A stretch of DNA of 64,000 bases from Haliea sp. E1-2-M8 (GCF_030649675.1 NZ_JAUTDR010000013.1:92800-156799); one strand, 5' to 3'. Positions 9,053 through 19,011 are shown, counted from the first letter of the stretch. A program made the numbers and translations. The notes: a model not told the origin generated them from the letters alone.

Positions 9053-11704
9053 TTATACCGTCAGCGGGTCGATCTTGTCGGGGGAAATTCCGAGAGCCTG
9101 CATCGCGTCGACTACCACAGCAGGTTTCACTGCGCCCTCATCGGCCAGCGCCCTGAGCGCAGCCAGCACCACATACTCGCGGCTCACCTCAAAGAAGCGG
9201 CGCAGCCGCTCGCGGGTGTCACTGCGGCCGTAGCCGTCGGTGCCAAGTACCATGAACGGGCGCGGGATAAACTGGCGCAGCTGCTCGGCATGGGCCTTCA
9301 TGTAATCCGTGGCTACCACCACAGGGCCATCGTGACCCTCGAGCTGAGCAGTCAGCCAGGCTGCCCGGGGCTTTTCCCCCGGATGCAACAGGTTCCAGCG
9401 CGCCGCCGCCTTGCCCTCTCGCTGCAGCTCGTTGATGCTGGTCAGGCTCCAGATATCCGCGGCCACGCCGTAGTCCTGCTCCAGCATTGCGGCCGCGGCC
9501 TCGACTTCCCGCAGGATCGTGCCCGCGCCCATCAGCTGGACCCGCGGCCCTTTCTTGCGGCTGGAGCGTTTCAGCTGGTACATGCCCCGGACGATGCCTT
9601 CTTCCACCCCCTGCGGCATCTCCGGCTGCACGTAGTTCTCGTTCATGGTGGTGATGTAATAGAACTTGTTCTCACCCTCCAGATACATGCGCCGCAGGCC
9701 ATCCTGGATGATCACCGCCAGCTCATAGGCGTAGGCCGGGTCGTAGCTGACGCAATTGGGAATAGTGCTGGCCAGCAGGTGGCTGTGGCCATCCTGGTGT
9801 TGCAGGCCCTCGCCGTTCAGGGTGGTGCGGCCGGCGGTGGCGCCGATCAGGAAACCGCGCGCCTGGCTGTCACCGGCCGCCCAGGCCAGGTCGCCAATGC
9901 GCTGGAAGCCGAACATGGAGTAGAAGATGTAGAACGGCACCATGGAATAGCCACTGGTGCTGTAGGAGGTCGCCGCGGCGAGCCAGGCCGAGAAGGCGCC
10001 GGCCTCGTTGATGCCTTCCTCCAGTATCTGGCCCTTCTGGTCCTCCTTGTAGAACATGATCTGGCCCGCATCCTGAGGCGTGTAGCGCTGACCCACGGAG
10101 GAGTAGATTCCGAGCTGGCGGAACATGCCTTCCATGCCGAAGGTGCGCGCCTCATCCGGCACGATGGGCACCACGCGCTCACCGATCTGCTTGTCCTTGA
10201 CCAGGGTGGACAGCATGCGCACGAAGGCCATGGTGGTCGAGATTTCCCGCTTGCCGCTGCCCTTGAGCTGATTGTCGAAGGCCGCCAGTGACGGTGCCTC
10301 CAGCAGCTCCATGTCCCTGCGCCGGGCCGGGATTAGACCGCCCAGCTCCTCCCGGCGCTGCGTCATATAGCGCATCTCCGGGCTGTCCGGTGCCGGACGA
10401 TAATAGGGCACGTCTTTCAGCTCGGAGTCCGAGATGGGAATGGCAAAGCGGTCGCGGAAGGCCTTGAGGCTGTCCAGATCGAGTTTTTTCAGCGAATGGG
10501 TCTCGTTGTTCGCCTCCCCCGCCTCGCCGGTCCCGTAGCCCTTCACCGTCATCGCCAGGATCACCGTGGGTCGCTCGTGCTGGGCTACCGCCTGGGCGTA
10601 GGCCGCGTACACCTTGTAGGGGTCGTGGCCACCGCGGTTCAGGTACATGATGTCATCGTCGGACAGGTCGCTGACCAGATCCAGCAGCTCCGGGTACTTG
10701 CCGAAGAAATGCTCGCGGGTATAGGCGCCGCCGTTGTACTTGTAGTTCTGCAGCTCGCCATCACAGACCTCGTCCATGCGCTGCTGCAGCAGGCCGGTGT
10801 CGTCTCTCTCCAGCAGCGGGTCCCACTTGCGACCCCAGATGACCTTGAGCACGTCCCAGCCGGCACCGCGGAATACACCCTCGAGTTCCTGGATAATCTT
10901 GCCGTTGCCACGCACCGGCCCATCCAGCCGCTGCAGATTGCAGTTGACCACGAAGATCAGGTTGCCCAGGCGCTCGCGCCCGGCCATGGAGATCGCCCCC
11001 AGGGATTCGGGCTCATCCGTTTCGCCGTCCCCGAGGAAACACCAGACATTGCGATCGCCATGCTCCAGCAAGCCGCGGCTCTGCTGGTACTTCATGACGT
11101 GGGCCTGGTAGATGGCCTGGATCGGCCCCAGCCCCATGGACACCGTCGGGAACTGCCAGTAGTCGGGCATCAGCCAGGGGTGCGGGTAGGAGGAGAGGCC
11201 GTTGCCGTCCACTTCGCGGCGGAAATTGTCCAGCTGCTCTTCGCTCAGGCGCCCCTCCAGGTAGGAGCGGGCATACATGCCCGGCGCGCTGTGACCCTGA
11301 TAGAACACCAGGTCCCCCGGGTGTTCGCCGTCCGTGCCGCGGAAGAAGTAGTTGAAGCCAACATCGTACAAGGTCGCGCTGGAGGAGAAGCTGGAAATGT
11401 GGCCACCCAACGCCTCGTCGTTGTCGTTGGCGCGCATGACCATGGCCAGCGCGTTCCAGCGCACCAGCGAGCGGATCCGCCGCTCCATGAACAGGTCCCC
11501 GGGCATCATTTTCTGGTCTTCGGGAGCGATGGTGTTGCGGAACGGCGTGGTAATGGCGGTGGGCAGTCGCACGCCGGTCTCCGTGGCGTGCTTGGCGAGC
11601 TCAAGCAGCAGCTCCGCGGCGCGCTCGGGGCCGCTGTATTTGCTCACCGCATCGAGTGCTTCCATCCACTCCCGGGTTTCAATCGGGTCCTTGTCTTCGG
11701 TCAT
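9053..11704 (-). CDS. aceE: pyruvate dehydrogenase E1, homodimeric type
   Basis: An 883-residue thiamine diphosphate-dependent E1 that decarboxylates pyruvate and acetylates the E2 lipoyl groups; the E. coli enzyme has a similar length. The TPP-binding motif GDGETDEPESLGAI to VVNCNLQRLDG is clear, as are HSAPGMYARSYLEGRL and GLQHQDGHSHL. The ATG at 11704 (protein start MTEDKDPIETREW) with an AGGAG site is chosen over the longer frame starting at 11830, whose extra residues look non-coding. It leads the aceE-aceF operon. The E3 gene (lpd) is not downstream here, so it must lie elsewhere. Confidence 0.97.
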   Translation of the reverse strand: MTEDKDPIETREWMEALDAVSKYSGPERAAELLLELAKHATETGVRLPTAITTPFRNTIAPEDQKMMPGDLFMERRIRSLVRWNALAMVMRANDNDEALGGHISSFSSSATLYDVGFNYFFRGTDGEHPGDLVFYQGHSAPGMYARSYLEGRLSEEQLDNFRREVDGNGLSSYPHPWLMPDYWQFPTVSMGLGPIQAIYQAHVMKYQQSRGLLEHGDRNVWCFLGDGETDEPESLGAISMAGRERLGNLIFVVNCNLQRLDGPVRGNGKIIQELEGVFRGAGWDVLKVIWGRKWDPLLERDDTGLLQQRMDEVCDGELQNYKYNGGAYTREHFFGKYPELLDLVSDLSDDDIMYLNRGGHDPYKVYAAYAQAVAQHERPTVILAMTVKGYGTGEAGEANNETHSLKKLDLDSLKAFRDRFAIPISDSELKDVPYYRPAPDSPEMRYMTQRREELGGLIPARRRDMELLEAPSLAAFDNQLKGSGKREISTTMAFVRMLSTLVKDKQIGERVVPIVPDEARTFGMEGMFRQLGIYSSVGQRYTPQDAGQIMFYKEDQKGQILEEGINEAGAFSAWLAAATSYSTSGYSMVPFYIFYSMFGFQRIGDLAWAAGDSQARGFLIGATAGRTTLNGEGLQHQDGHSHLLASTIPNCVSYDPAYAYELAVIIQDGLRRMYLEGENKFYYITTMNENYVQPEMPQGVEEGIVRGMYQLKRSSRKKGPRVQLMGAGTILREVEAAAAMLEQDYGVAADIWSLTSINELQREGKAAARWNLLHPGEKPRAAWLTAQLEGHDGPVVVATDYMKAHAEQLRQFIPRPFMVLGTDGYGRSDTRERLRRFFEVSREYVVLAALRALADEGAVKPAVVVDAMQALGISPDKIDPLTV

Positions 11705-11875
11705 GCGGCAATCGCTCCTGACGAGAGGTTTAAGCTGGGAGGGGGGTCGATTGATAGTCCCAAAATGAAACCTATTAGCGGTGCCCCCGCTGCCGACAGT
11801 ATAGACTCTGCCTCGGGTTCCCACCCGCAAAGGGCGGCTTCGACGCTATCGGCAGAAGCAAGGTACACGAAGAAA

Positions 11876-11930
11876 AGCCGCGTGACAAATAGATAGTTCC
11901 TTTATGGAACCGACTAGTCATCACGCGGCT
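11876..11930 (-). terminator. nested inverted repeat, possible terminator of the M16 peptidase gene
   Basis: The arms AGCCGCGTGA (11876-11885) and TCACGCGGCT (11921-11930) are perfect ten-base complements. Inside lies a second hairpin GTTCC-TTTAT-GGAAC (11896-11910) and the palindrome GACTAGTC (11912-11919). Read on the minus strand, the outer stem ends in TTTTCTT, which fits an intrinsic terminator 24 bases after the peptidase stop. It also sits upstream of aceE and could have a regulatory role. Confidence 0.55.
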
Positions 11931-11953
11931 CGAACCAGACCCCGGCGCAACCC

Positions 11954-14812
11954 CTAATCGACCGTGTAGAATTCCTGGCGGGCCTTGAGCGCGGCCGCGG
12001 ATTCCACTGCCGCGCCATAGCCCTGCGGCAGAGCCTGTGCGTTGCCCGGCGCTACCACCAGCAGCGAGCGGCGCTGCGCGCGGAACACGTCGCTGAAGTA
12101 GTCGCTCCAGTCTGCCAGCGTCAGGGCACTGACTGCATCCGCCAGTTGCTCGCGGCCGTCAAAGGCAAACTCCTTTTTGGCAATGGACTGCCAGTAGAAC
12201 TCCGCCCGCTCCCACAGGTTCTTGTCGGGGCGCTGGATCTCAGCCACCAGCGAGTTGCGGTAGCGCAGGAACTGCTCCTCGTCCAGCGAACCCGCCACGC
12301 TGTCCATATAGCTGTCGATCGCACCGGTAACCTCGGGCGCCGAGGCATTGGGCGACTGGATCAACAGCACCAGGCCGGGCACGTCCAGTTGCGGCCAGGA
12401 GAATGCGCTGACCACGTAGCCCAGCTGTTGCTCGGTGCGCAACTGTTGGAAAAAGCCGGTCTTGATGATGTGCGCGGTCAAGGTGGTTGCCCCTCGATCG
12501 TGCCAGCTGCGGCCGCGGCCCTGCAGGTACCAGCCCACAACAGCGTCATCGTGATCCACTTCAACCGGATATTGCAGGTGTTCGCCCGGGGCGACCCGGG
12601 TCACCCGCAGGGGTGGCAGGGGCGGCGGCTCGCTGCCCGCCAACAGTTCCCCGACTCGGTCCGCCAATTGCGGGACAATAGTGGCATCGTAGTTGCCGTA
12701 GAGCATGGTCTCTGCCGTCGCCTCGGCCCAGAAAGCCTCTACCCAGCCGCTCAACTCGCCCGGCGTCATCGCCTGCAGCGCCTCGATCAGCGCCTGCTCG
12801 CCCCACTCGCCGTGCAGCAGCGCCTCGCGCAGGTCATCCATGACCTGGCTGCTGGGGCGCTTCGCCACGCTGTTCTCCAGACTGCGAACCATGTCCGCGC
12901 GGATATTGTCGAAGCGCTGCTCACCGAACGACGATGCCTCCACCACATCCAGCAACCGGTCCAGCAATAGCAGCTGCTTGTCATCGTAGCCGCTGACCCG
13001 CAGGCTGATCCCCTGGGCATGCTTGTAGACATCGAAATTGAGCCCCGCCAGCACTGCCGGGTAGGTGAACTCATTGACGGCATCCTTCAACAGCGCGGTG
13101 TAAAGCACCCCCGCGGCGGCCTGCGCCGCACTCTCCCCCACCTCGGGCGAACGAAAATTGATGTACAGCGCGCCACGCGGCACCCGGAATTCCGTATCCT
13201 GTGCGAACCAGACCGACTGTCGGGTAGCAGTCAGCACTTTGGTCGGCGCGTTGGCAACCGGGTCTGGCAACACCAGAGTCACGTCTTCGGCAATGAACGT
13301 GTTGGGGGGTGGCAGGGCGAGACCGACATCCTCCACCGGCGCGGTCCAGCGCTGCAGCTGCTCGGCAGACACGGTTTCGGCGCTGTAGGGCACAGCGTAG
13401 AAAGGCGACTCGCGGTCGACCTCCGCCGACTGGTGGCTGAGGGTCACCAGGGCATTGTCGGGCACCAGCAGCGACAGCAGTTCCGCCAGCATCCCGGGAT
13501 CGTAGTCCGTCATCAGGCTCCCGCCCCGAAGAATGTCCTGCGGTGCGTAATGGTGCATGCCACTGGCCAGGGCGCTGGCATAGTTGACCGGGTTGGCTTT
13601 CTCGCGGAACCGGAACTGCAGCTCCGCCAGCTGCGACTGTTCCTCGTAGAGCCATTGCTGGGGCCCCTCCTGCCGCAGCATGTCCAGATAGGCGAACAGC
13701 AGTTGCAGCACGCGGTCCTGCCGCGCCACCCCTTCCTCAGTCAGGCCAATGCTGACGCTGAACAGGGCGCCGCCACGCCAGCCGAGGCCGGAGCCGGCGC
13801 CCAGGCTCTCCGCCAGCCCCTCCTCCTTGAGCCGGGCCAGCAGGCTACCTGCACCCTCGTGGCCGACCAGATTGCCCAGGTAGCCGAGCGGATTGCTGCG
13901 GTAGGCACTGCGATAGTCGGGCACCGGAAACGAGATTTCCAGCTGGCGCAGGGTCGCCTGGGGCTGCACCTGTACCTGCATCGGCAGGGCGTCAGGGGCG
14001 AACAGGGGCGCGGCAATCTCCTCAGTCACTTTGTCGCGATCCGGTACGGGCGCGAACCTGGGCACCACCATCGCTTCCAGCTCGTCCAGGGACTCGGCCC
14101 CAAACACCACCAGCCGCATCTTGTTGGCGGAGTAGTGCTGCTCATAGAACCGGAGCAAATCGTCGCGGATCCTCGCTTCGGGCCGGTCCGCCAGGGTTTC
14201 CAGGCTACCGACAGTGAACTGGCTGAAGGGGTGCTCGGGGTTCATTACTGTCTGCAGCACGTCCAGGCCGCGGCGCGGGTCGCTGCGCAGACCCATCTGG
14301 AACTCGGCCTCCACTGCGTTCATCTCGCGCTCAACGTAGGCTTCGTCAAAGCGCGGCGCGATAAAGAAACGGGCGAACCGGTCCAGCGCGTCCTCAAGGT
14401 ACGGAGCCTGGATATCAAAGAAGTAATTGGTGTTCTCGAAGCTGGTATAGGCGTTGTGGCTGCCACCGTGCTCGGCGATGTACTGCTGGTAGTCCCCCGC
14501 TTCCGGATATTTGTCGGTGCCGAGGAACAACATGTGTTCGAGAAAGTGTGCCAGCCCTTCGCGGCCGGGCGGGTTGTCGCCGCTGCCGACCAGGACATCC
14601 AGCGCGGCGGCGGCCTTGGGCGCCTCGGGGTCAGATATCAGCAGCACCTGCAACTCGTTGTCGAGCGTCAGGTAGCGGTAGGCATAATCGTCGTTCGGGC
14701 TTTGCACCGGCTGGATGCCGGCACCGGGCAGGGTGGCACAGGCCACCAGAAACAGCAGCACAAAGCTGCCGACCAGCGGTCGCATCCACTGGCCGAAAAA
14801 TGTTGCTTGCAT
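11954..14812 (-). CDS. M16 family (pitrilysin/insulinase-like) zinc peptidase, lipoprotein
   Basis: A 952-residue metallopeptidase with four M16 domains in one chain, as in pitrilysin. The inverted zinc motif HFLEH is near residue 88, followed by the distal Glu in EREMNAVEAEF. The N-terminus carries a hydrophobic segment ending in LVACAT, a lipobox (Cys25), so the enzyme is predicted to be lipid-anchored and periplasmic or outer-membrane associated. Such enzymes degrade peptides and misfolded small proteins. The stop is three bases upstream of the AI-2E family gene in transcription order reversed: this gene begins right after the PerM-type stop, so they are likely co-transcribed. Confidence 0.9.
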   Translation of the reverse strand: MQATFFGQWMRPLVGSFVLLFLVACATLPGAGIQPVQSPNDDYAYRYLTLDNELQVLLISDPEAPKAAAALDVLVGSGDNPPGREGLAHFLEHMLFLGTDKYPEAGDYQQYIAEHGGSHNAYTSFENTNYFFDIQAPYLEDALDRFARFFIAPRFDEAYVEREMNAVEAEFQMGLRSDPRRGLDVLQTVMNPEHPFSQFTVGSLETLADRPEARIRDDLLRFYEQHYSANKMRLVVFGAESLDELEAMVVPRFAPVPDRDKVTEEIAAPLFAPDALPMQVQVQPQATLRQLEISFPVPDYRSAYRSNPLGYLGNLVGHEGAGSLLARLKEEGLAESLGAGSGLGWRGGALFSVSIGLTEEGVARQDRVLQLLFAYLDMLRQEGPQQWLYEEQSQLAELQFRFREKANPVNYASALASGMHHYAPQDILRGGSLMTDYDPGMLAELLSLLVPDNALVTLSHQSAEVDRESPFYAVPYSAETVSAEQLQRWTAPVEDVGLALPPPNTFIAEDVTLVLPDPVANAPTKVLTATRQSVWFAQDTEFRVPRGALYINFRSPEVGESAAQAAAGVLYTALLKDAVNEFTYPAVLAGLNFDVYKHAQGISLRVSGYDDKQLLLLDRLLDVVEASSFGEQRFDNIRADMVRSLENSVAKRPSSQVMDDLREALLHGEWGEQALIEALQAMTPGELSGWVEAFWAEATAETMLYGNYDATIVPQLADRVGELLAGSEPPPLPPLRVTRVAPGEHLQYPVEVDHDDAVVGWYLQGRGRSWHDRGATTLTAHIIKTGFFQQLRTEQQLGYVVSAFSWPQLDVPGLVLLIQSPNASAPEVTGAIDSYMDSVAGSLDEEQFLRYRNSLVAEIQRPDKNLWERAEFYWQSIAKKEFAFDGREQLADAVSALTLADWSDYFSDVFRAQRRSLLVVAPGNAQALPQGYGAAVESAAALKARQEFYTVD

Positions 14813-14815
14813 GCC

Positions 14816-15895
14816 TTACTCCAGAATCGTGTTGTCGCCGGCCCCTTCCACAGGTTTGGGCCAGGCATTGATAACCGCCTTGATCAGGGTGGCGAGCGGG
14901 ATCGCAAAAAACACCCCCCACAAACCCCAGATGCCGCCGAAAAACAGCACCGCCAGGATAATCGCTACCGGGTGCAGGTTCACTGCCTCGGAAAACAATA
15001 GCGGGACCAGAAAATTCCCGTCCAGTGCCTGGATCACGAAATAGACAAGCGCGAGGTAATAAAATTCACTGACGAAGCCCCACTGGAAATACCCCACCAG
15101 CAGCACCGGAAACGTAACCAGCGCCGCGCCCAGGTACGGAATAATCACCGACAGCCCCACCAACAGGGCCAGCAGGGCCGCATAGTTCAGCTCCAGGAGA
15201 ACGAAACTCACATAGCTGACCGAGCCCACTATCAGGATTTCCAGCACCTTGCCGCGGGCGTAGTTCGCGACCTGAACATCCATCTCCGCCCAGATACGCC
15301 GCAGCAGGGGACGCTCGGTGGGCAGGAAAGTACCCAGCCAGGCCAGGATCACCTGCCGGTCCTTGAGGAAGAAAAATACCAGAATCGGGATCAGGATCAT
15401 GTAGACAAGGACGGTGAGAATACTGGGAATGGTCGACAGCGAGCGGGCCACCAGTTTCTGGCCCATGCCGCCCATTTCCGCCTGGGCGAGGGTGACCATC
15501 TGGTTGATCTGCTGCTGGCTGAAGACCTCCGGGTAGCGCGCGGGCAGCACTGCCAGCAATTGCCGGCCCTGCTCCAGCATCCGCGGCGCTTCTGTCGCCA
15601 GGGACACGAGCTGACGCCATACCAGCGGCAGCAGCCCCAGGGTCACGCCGAAGAAAATGCTGATAAACAGGATATAGGCAACCGCTACCCCCACCCAGGG
15701 CGGCAGACCGGAGGCTTGCAAGCGGCCCGCGAGGCCCTGCATCAGATAGGCCAACACAATGGACGCCAGTATCGGCGCGAGAATATCGCCGATCGTCACC
15801 AGCAGCAGCACCGCGACAACCAGTAGCACCAGCAACAGTACCGACTCTTCCTCGAAGAGGTAGCGCCTGTACCATTTGTTGAAGATATCCAGCAT
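14816..15895 (-). CDS. AI-2E transporter family (PerM-like) membrane protein
   Basis: A 359-residue polytopic membrane protein of the AI-2E_transport family. A hydrophobic pair lies at residues 17-55, further segments at about 65-90, 150-175 and 205-345, and a soluble region at about 85-145. Conserved family stretches include PILVFFFLKDRQ, SVIIPYLGAAL and FGGIWGLWGVFFAIPLATLIKAV. The substrate is unknown; despite the family name most members are not AI-2 exporters, and some are Na+/H+ antiporters. It sits between tusA-like (18-base gap) and the M16 peptidase (3-base gap) in one minus-strand operon. Confidence 0.9.
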   Translation of the reverse strand: MLDIFNKWYRRYLFEEESVLLLVLLVVAVLLLVTIGDILAPILASIVLAYLMQGLAGRLQASGLPPWVGVAVAYILFISIFFGVTLGLLPLVWRQLVSLATEAPRMLEQGRQLLAVLPARYPEVFSQQQINQMVTLAQAEMGGMGQKLVARSLSTIPSILTVLVYMILIPILVFFFLKDRQVILAWLGTFLPTERPLLRRIWAEMDVQVANYARGKVLEILIVGSVSYVSFVLLELNYAALLALLVGLSVIIPYLGAALVTFPVLLVGYFQWGFVSEFYYLALVYFVIQALDGNFLVPLLFSEAVNLHPVAIILAVLFFGGIWGLWGVFFAIPLATLIKAVINAWPKPVEGAGDNTILE

Positions 15896-15913
15896 GAATT
15901 CTATTCCGGACCG

Positions 15914-16147
15914 TTACGACTTCTGCAACAGGTGAATGTACACACCCGCGCGCTCTTCCGATGCCAGCAGAGTATGCCCTGACTGTTCCGCAAACACCCG
16001 GAAATCCCGCACCGAGCCCTGGTCGGTTGCCAATACCCGCAGACACTCTCCGGACTGCATCCGGTTCAGGGCCCGCTTGGCATGCAACAAGGGCATGGGG
16101 CATTGCAGGCCGCAGGCATCCACCTCCACTGCCACTTCCGCTGTCAT
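15914..16147 (-). CDS. TusA/SirA-like sulfurtransferase
   Basis: A small, 77-residue TusA-family protein. The signature CGLQCPMPLL contains the CPxP motif whose first Cys carries the persulfide. The rest fits the beta-alpha-beta fold: LHAKRALNRMQSGECLRVLATDQGS, then DFRVFAEQSGH and YIHLLQKS. The ATG at 16147 gives a normal-length protein; a longer frame up to 16228 adds residues unlike the family. It could act in sulfur relay for tRNA thiolation or cofactor synthesis, but stand-alone homologues also have unknown roles. First gene of the operon with the PerM-like protein and M16 peptidase. Confidence 0.85.
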   Translation of the reverse strand: MTAEVAVEVDACGLQCPMPLLHAKRALNRMQSGECLRVLATDQGSVRDFRVFAEQSGHTLLASEERAGVYIHLLQKS

Positions 16148-16341
16148 CCGCCTGTGTCCCCCTGCCTTTGAGGCGCCCGAGTATATCCATTCACCGCCGG
16201 CACCCCAAACAGGATTGAACTTTTCCACTCCGCCGCCATCCCATTCACAGCGTCAATGCTGGGCTGATCACCGGGCGCTGGCGTACAATGTGCACATCTG
16301 CCGGCTTGCGCCGGCACCAATCCGCGGTGAACTCTCCTGGC

Positions 16342-17826
16342 ATGACCTTTCATTTCCCCAAGCGCGCCCGGCTGCCCGTCACCAGACCGGCACCCCTGCT
16401 GGCACTCCTGCTGGCGTTGCTGCTACCGAGCGGAGACCTGCGCGCGACCGAAGGCTTGAAGCTGCCAAATCTCGGCGAGTCCAGCACCAGCCTGTTCTCG
16501 GCGGAGTACGAATACCAGCTTGGCCGCACCTGGTTGCGTATTTTCCGCAACCAGGCGCCGACTGTCGATGATCCGCTGCTGTTCGACTACCTGGAAGACC
16601 TGGTTTACCGTCTGGTCACCCACAGCCAGTTGGAAGACCGCCGTATCGATCTGGTCGTCGTGGACAGCCCCGACATCAATGCCTTTGCCGTGCCGGGCGG
16701 GGTGGTCGGGGTCCACAACGGGCTGCTGGTCTACGCCCAGACGGAAGACGAGCTGGCCACGGTACTGGCCCATGAACTCGCCCACCTGAGCCAGCGCCAC
16801 TTCTCGCGCCGGGTGGAATTCCAGCGCAATCAGCAACCCCTGAATCTGGCCGCCATGCTGGCCGGCTTTGTGCTGCTGGCCACCGCCGGCGGTGACGCGG
16901 GAATGGCGGCGCTGTCCGCTGCCCAGGCCGCTGCCCAGGACTCCGCCCTGCGCTACAGCCGCAGCAACGAGGCAGAGGCCGACCGGGTCGGGATGCAGAC
17001 CGTGGTAGCGGCCGGGCTGGACCCCCATGCCGCGGCTTCCATGTTCGAACGGATGATGCAGGCCTCGCGCTATGCCAGCGGCAGTCGTATCCCCGAATTC
17101 CTGCGCACCCACCCGCTTTCCGAGAACCGCATCGCCGATACCCGCAACCGGGCCCGCCAGTACTCGCGGCCACCCCTGCGTGACGACACCCAATACCAGC
17201 TCATGCGCGCCCGCGTGATCAATCACTTGGCCACGACCCCAGAGGAGGCGATCCAGAAGTTTCGCGGCGAACTGGACGGCACCACCCGCTCGCGGGAGGC
17301 GTCCACTTACGGCCTGGTACTTGCCCTCACCGACGCCGGTCGCGTTGATCAGGCCGCGCTGGAGCTGGACAGCATTTGGTCACAGAGCCCGGACCGGCTG
17401 GAGTACAAGCTGGCCAATGCGAACATCCTGATGACCCGGGGCGAGCCAGACAAAGCTGCGGCGGCACTCGCTGCGGAGCTCAAACTGACCCCGGGCAACC
17501 ACCCGCTGACCATGGCCTATGCCACCGCGCTGATGCAGGGCCGCAAACCCCATCTGGCGGAGGAAGTACTGGTCGATCAGAGCAAGAATCGGCCCGATGA
17601 TCCCGGCCTGTGGTACCTGCTGGCCGAGGTACAGGGCCTGTCCGGGAATATTGTCGGACTGCACCAATCGCGCGCCGAATACTTCATCCTCACCGGCAAC
17701 ATGGGGGAAGCGGAGCGGCAGCTCAACTACGCCATGAAACTGGTGGGCAGCGACCACGTGGCCGCCGCACGGATCAACGAACGCTTGCGCGACGTCGCCA
17801 CCTTGCGCGAGCGCATGGATATCTGA
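16342..17826 (+). CDS. M48 metalloprotease with TPR repeats (BepA/YfgC-like)
   Basis: A 494-residue periplasmic protease/chaperone linked to outer-membrane protein and LptD quality control. An N-terminal hydrophobic signal (residues 15-37) precedes the M48 domain with zinc motif HELAH near residue 140 and the third ligand in NEAEADRVG near 215. From about residue 290 the chain is TPR-like helical repeats. The ATG at 16342 is preferred over an upstream in-frame ATG at 16288 because it places the signal peptide close to the N-terminus; its ribosome binding site is weak. Transcribed divergently from the tusA-like gene. Confidence 0.9.
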   Translation: MTFHFPKRARLPVTRPAPLLALLLALLLPSGDLRATEGLKLPNLGESSTSLFSAEYEYQLGRTWLRIFRNQAPTVDDPLLFDYLEDLVYRLVTHSQLEDRRIDLVVVDSPDINAFAVPGGVVGVHNGLLVYAQTEDELATVLAHELAHLSQRHFSRRVEFQRNQQPLNLAAMLAGFVLLATAGGDAGMAALSAAQAAAQDSALRYSRSNEAEADRVGMQTVVAAGLDPHAAASMFERMMQASRYASGSRIPEFLRTHPLSENRIADTRNRARQYSRPPLRDDTQYQLMRARVINHLATTPEEAIQKFRGELDGTTRSREASTYGLVLALTDAGRVDQAALELDSIWSQSPDRLEYKLANANILMTRGEPDKAAAALAAELKLTPGNHPLTMAYATALMQGRKPHLAEEVLVDQSKNRPDDPGLWYLLAEVQGLSGNIVGLHQSRAEYFILTGNMGEAERQLNYAMKLVGSDHVAAARINERLRDVATLRERMDI

Positions 17827-17828
17827 TA

Positions 17829-17936
17829 AGGAGCGGCCGGCAAGGAAGGGCCGCCCAGGAGCGGCCGGCTACGCCCCCCGGCTGGGCGCCCCCGGCTGGG
17901 CGCCCCCGGCTGGGCGCCCCCGGGCTCGGCGCCCCC
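17829..17936. repeat. short G/C tandem repeats between the convergent genes
   Basis: After the protease stop, GGAGCGGCCGGC occurs twice (from 17830 and 17859). Next comes a run of about four copies of a 14-base unit, CCCCCGGCTGGGCG, from about 17875 to 17932, the last copy degenerate. The block ends at the nadA stop. No T tract follows, so this is recorded as repeats, not as a terminator. Confidence 0.8.
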
Positions 17937-17937
17937 A

Positions 17938-19011
17938 CTACGCGTTGCCGATCACGCCCTTGTTCAGGCTGGCGGCAAAATCCAGCATCCGTCGCAGCGG
18001 AATCATCGCCTGCTCACCGATTTCGCGGTCGACAAAAACCTCGTTGTCAGTGCGGTCAAATACCTGGGCCAGGGACTCCAGCTCGTTCATCGCCATCCAC
18101 GGGCAGTTGGCACAGCTGCGGCAGGTCGCGCCATTGCCAGCCGTCGGGGCGATGATGAACTCCTTGTCCGGCGCCTGCTGCTGCAGCTTGTAAAAAATGC
18201 CCTGGTCGGTGGCGACGATAAAACGCTTGTTGGGCAGTTCCTGCGCGGCGCGAATGATCTGCGTGGTCGAACCCACCCGGTCCGCGATGTCCACCACCGC
18301 GGCCGGAGATTCCGGATGCACCAGTACTGCGGCGTCGGGGTAGACCTGCTTCAGATCCGCAATGCCCCGCGCCTTGAACTCCTCGTGAACGATACAGGCG
18401 CCATCCCACATCAGGATATCGGCGCCGGTCTGCCGACGCACATAGTCGCCGAGGTGCCGGTCCGGCGCCCAGATGATTTTCTTGCCCTGGGCCGCCAGAT
18501 GCTCCGCCACGTCGAGGGCGATACTGGACGTCACCACCCAGTCCGCCCGCGCCTTCACCGCGGCGGAGGTGTTGGCGTAAACCACTACCTCGCGGTCCGG
18601 GTGCTCATCGCAAAAAGCCGAGAACTCCTCGATCGGGCAGCCCAGGTCCAGGGAACAGGTGGCCTCCAGGGTCGGCATCAGTACCCGCTTCCCCGGAGTC
18701 AGGATTTTGGCGGTTTCGCCCATGAACCGGACTCCCGCCACTACCAGTGTGGTCGCCGGGTGATCGCGGCCAAAGCGGGCCATCTCCAGGGAATCCGAAA
18801 CACAGCCCCCGGTCTCCTCCGCCAGCGCCTGAATGCCAGGCGCAGTGTAGTAGTGCGCCACAATTACCGCATTTTCCGCCCTCAGGCGGGCGGCAATACG
18901 ATCCTTGAGCTCCTGCTCCTGGGCCGGGCTCAGCTTGTGGTGTTCGGCGTTGTCGAGGTGGACCTGGACTTGTCGACGGATGGTTTCCAGTTTGTCGGAG
19001 GCAATGCTCAT
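17938..19011 (-). CDS. nadA: quinolinate synthase A
   Basis: A 357-residue [4Fe-4S] enzyme that condenses iminoaspartate with dihydroxyacetone phosphate to quinolinate in NAD synthesis. Three conserved cysteines expected to ligate the cluster are visible in [21 protein letters not shown] and [10 protein letters not shown]. Other family stretches are [36 protein letters not shown] and HPESPA. The ATG at 19011 gives the normal family length; the longer frame to 19137 adds non-family residues. Convergent with the BepA-like gene; nadB and nadC are not in the window. Confidence 0.96.
   Translation of the reverse strand: MSIASDKLETIRRQVQVHLDNAEHHKLSPAQEQELKDRIAARLRAENAVIVAHYYTAPGIQALAEETGGCVSDSLEMARFGRDHPATTLVVAGVRFMGETAKILTPGKRVLMPTLEATCSLDLGCPIEEFSAFCDEHPDREVVVYANTSAAVKARADWVVTSSIALDVAEHLAAQGKKIIWAPDRHLGDYVRRQTGADILMWDGACIVHEEFKARGIADLKQVYPDAAVLVHPESPAAVVDIADRVGSTTQIIRAAQELPNKRFIVATDQGIFYKLQQQAPDKEFIIAPTAGNGATCRSCANCPWMAMNELESLAQVFDRTDNEVFVDREIGEQAMIPLRRMLDFAASLNKGVIGNA

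Noticed and set aside
11925..11940. tRNA-like GGTTCGAGCC on the minus strand near 11930.
   Set aside because: No acceptor, anticodon arm or CCA in the surroundings; the sequence belongs to the nested inverted repeat.
13019..15001. Long open frames antisense to real genes, e.g. 660 codons opposite the M16 peptidase, and similar frames opposite aceE, aceF, dnaK and the alkylsulfatase-like gene.
   Set aside because: Typical high-GC shadow frames with no family resemblance and no ribosome binding site; the opposite strand carries clear genes.
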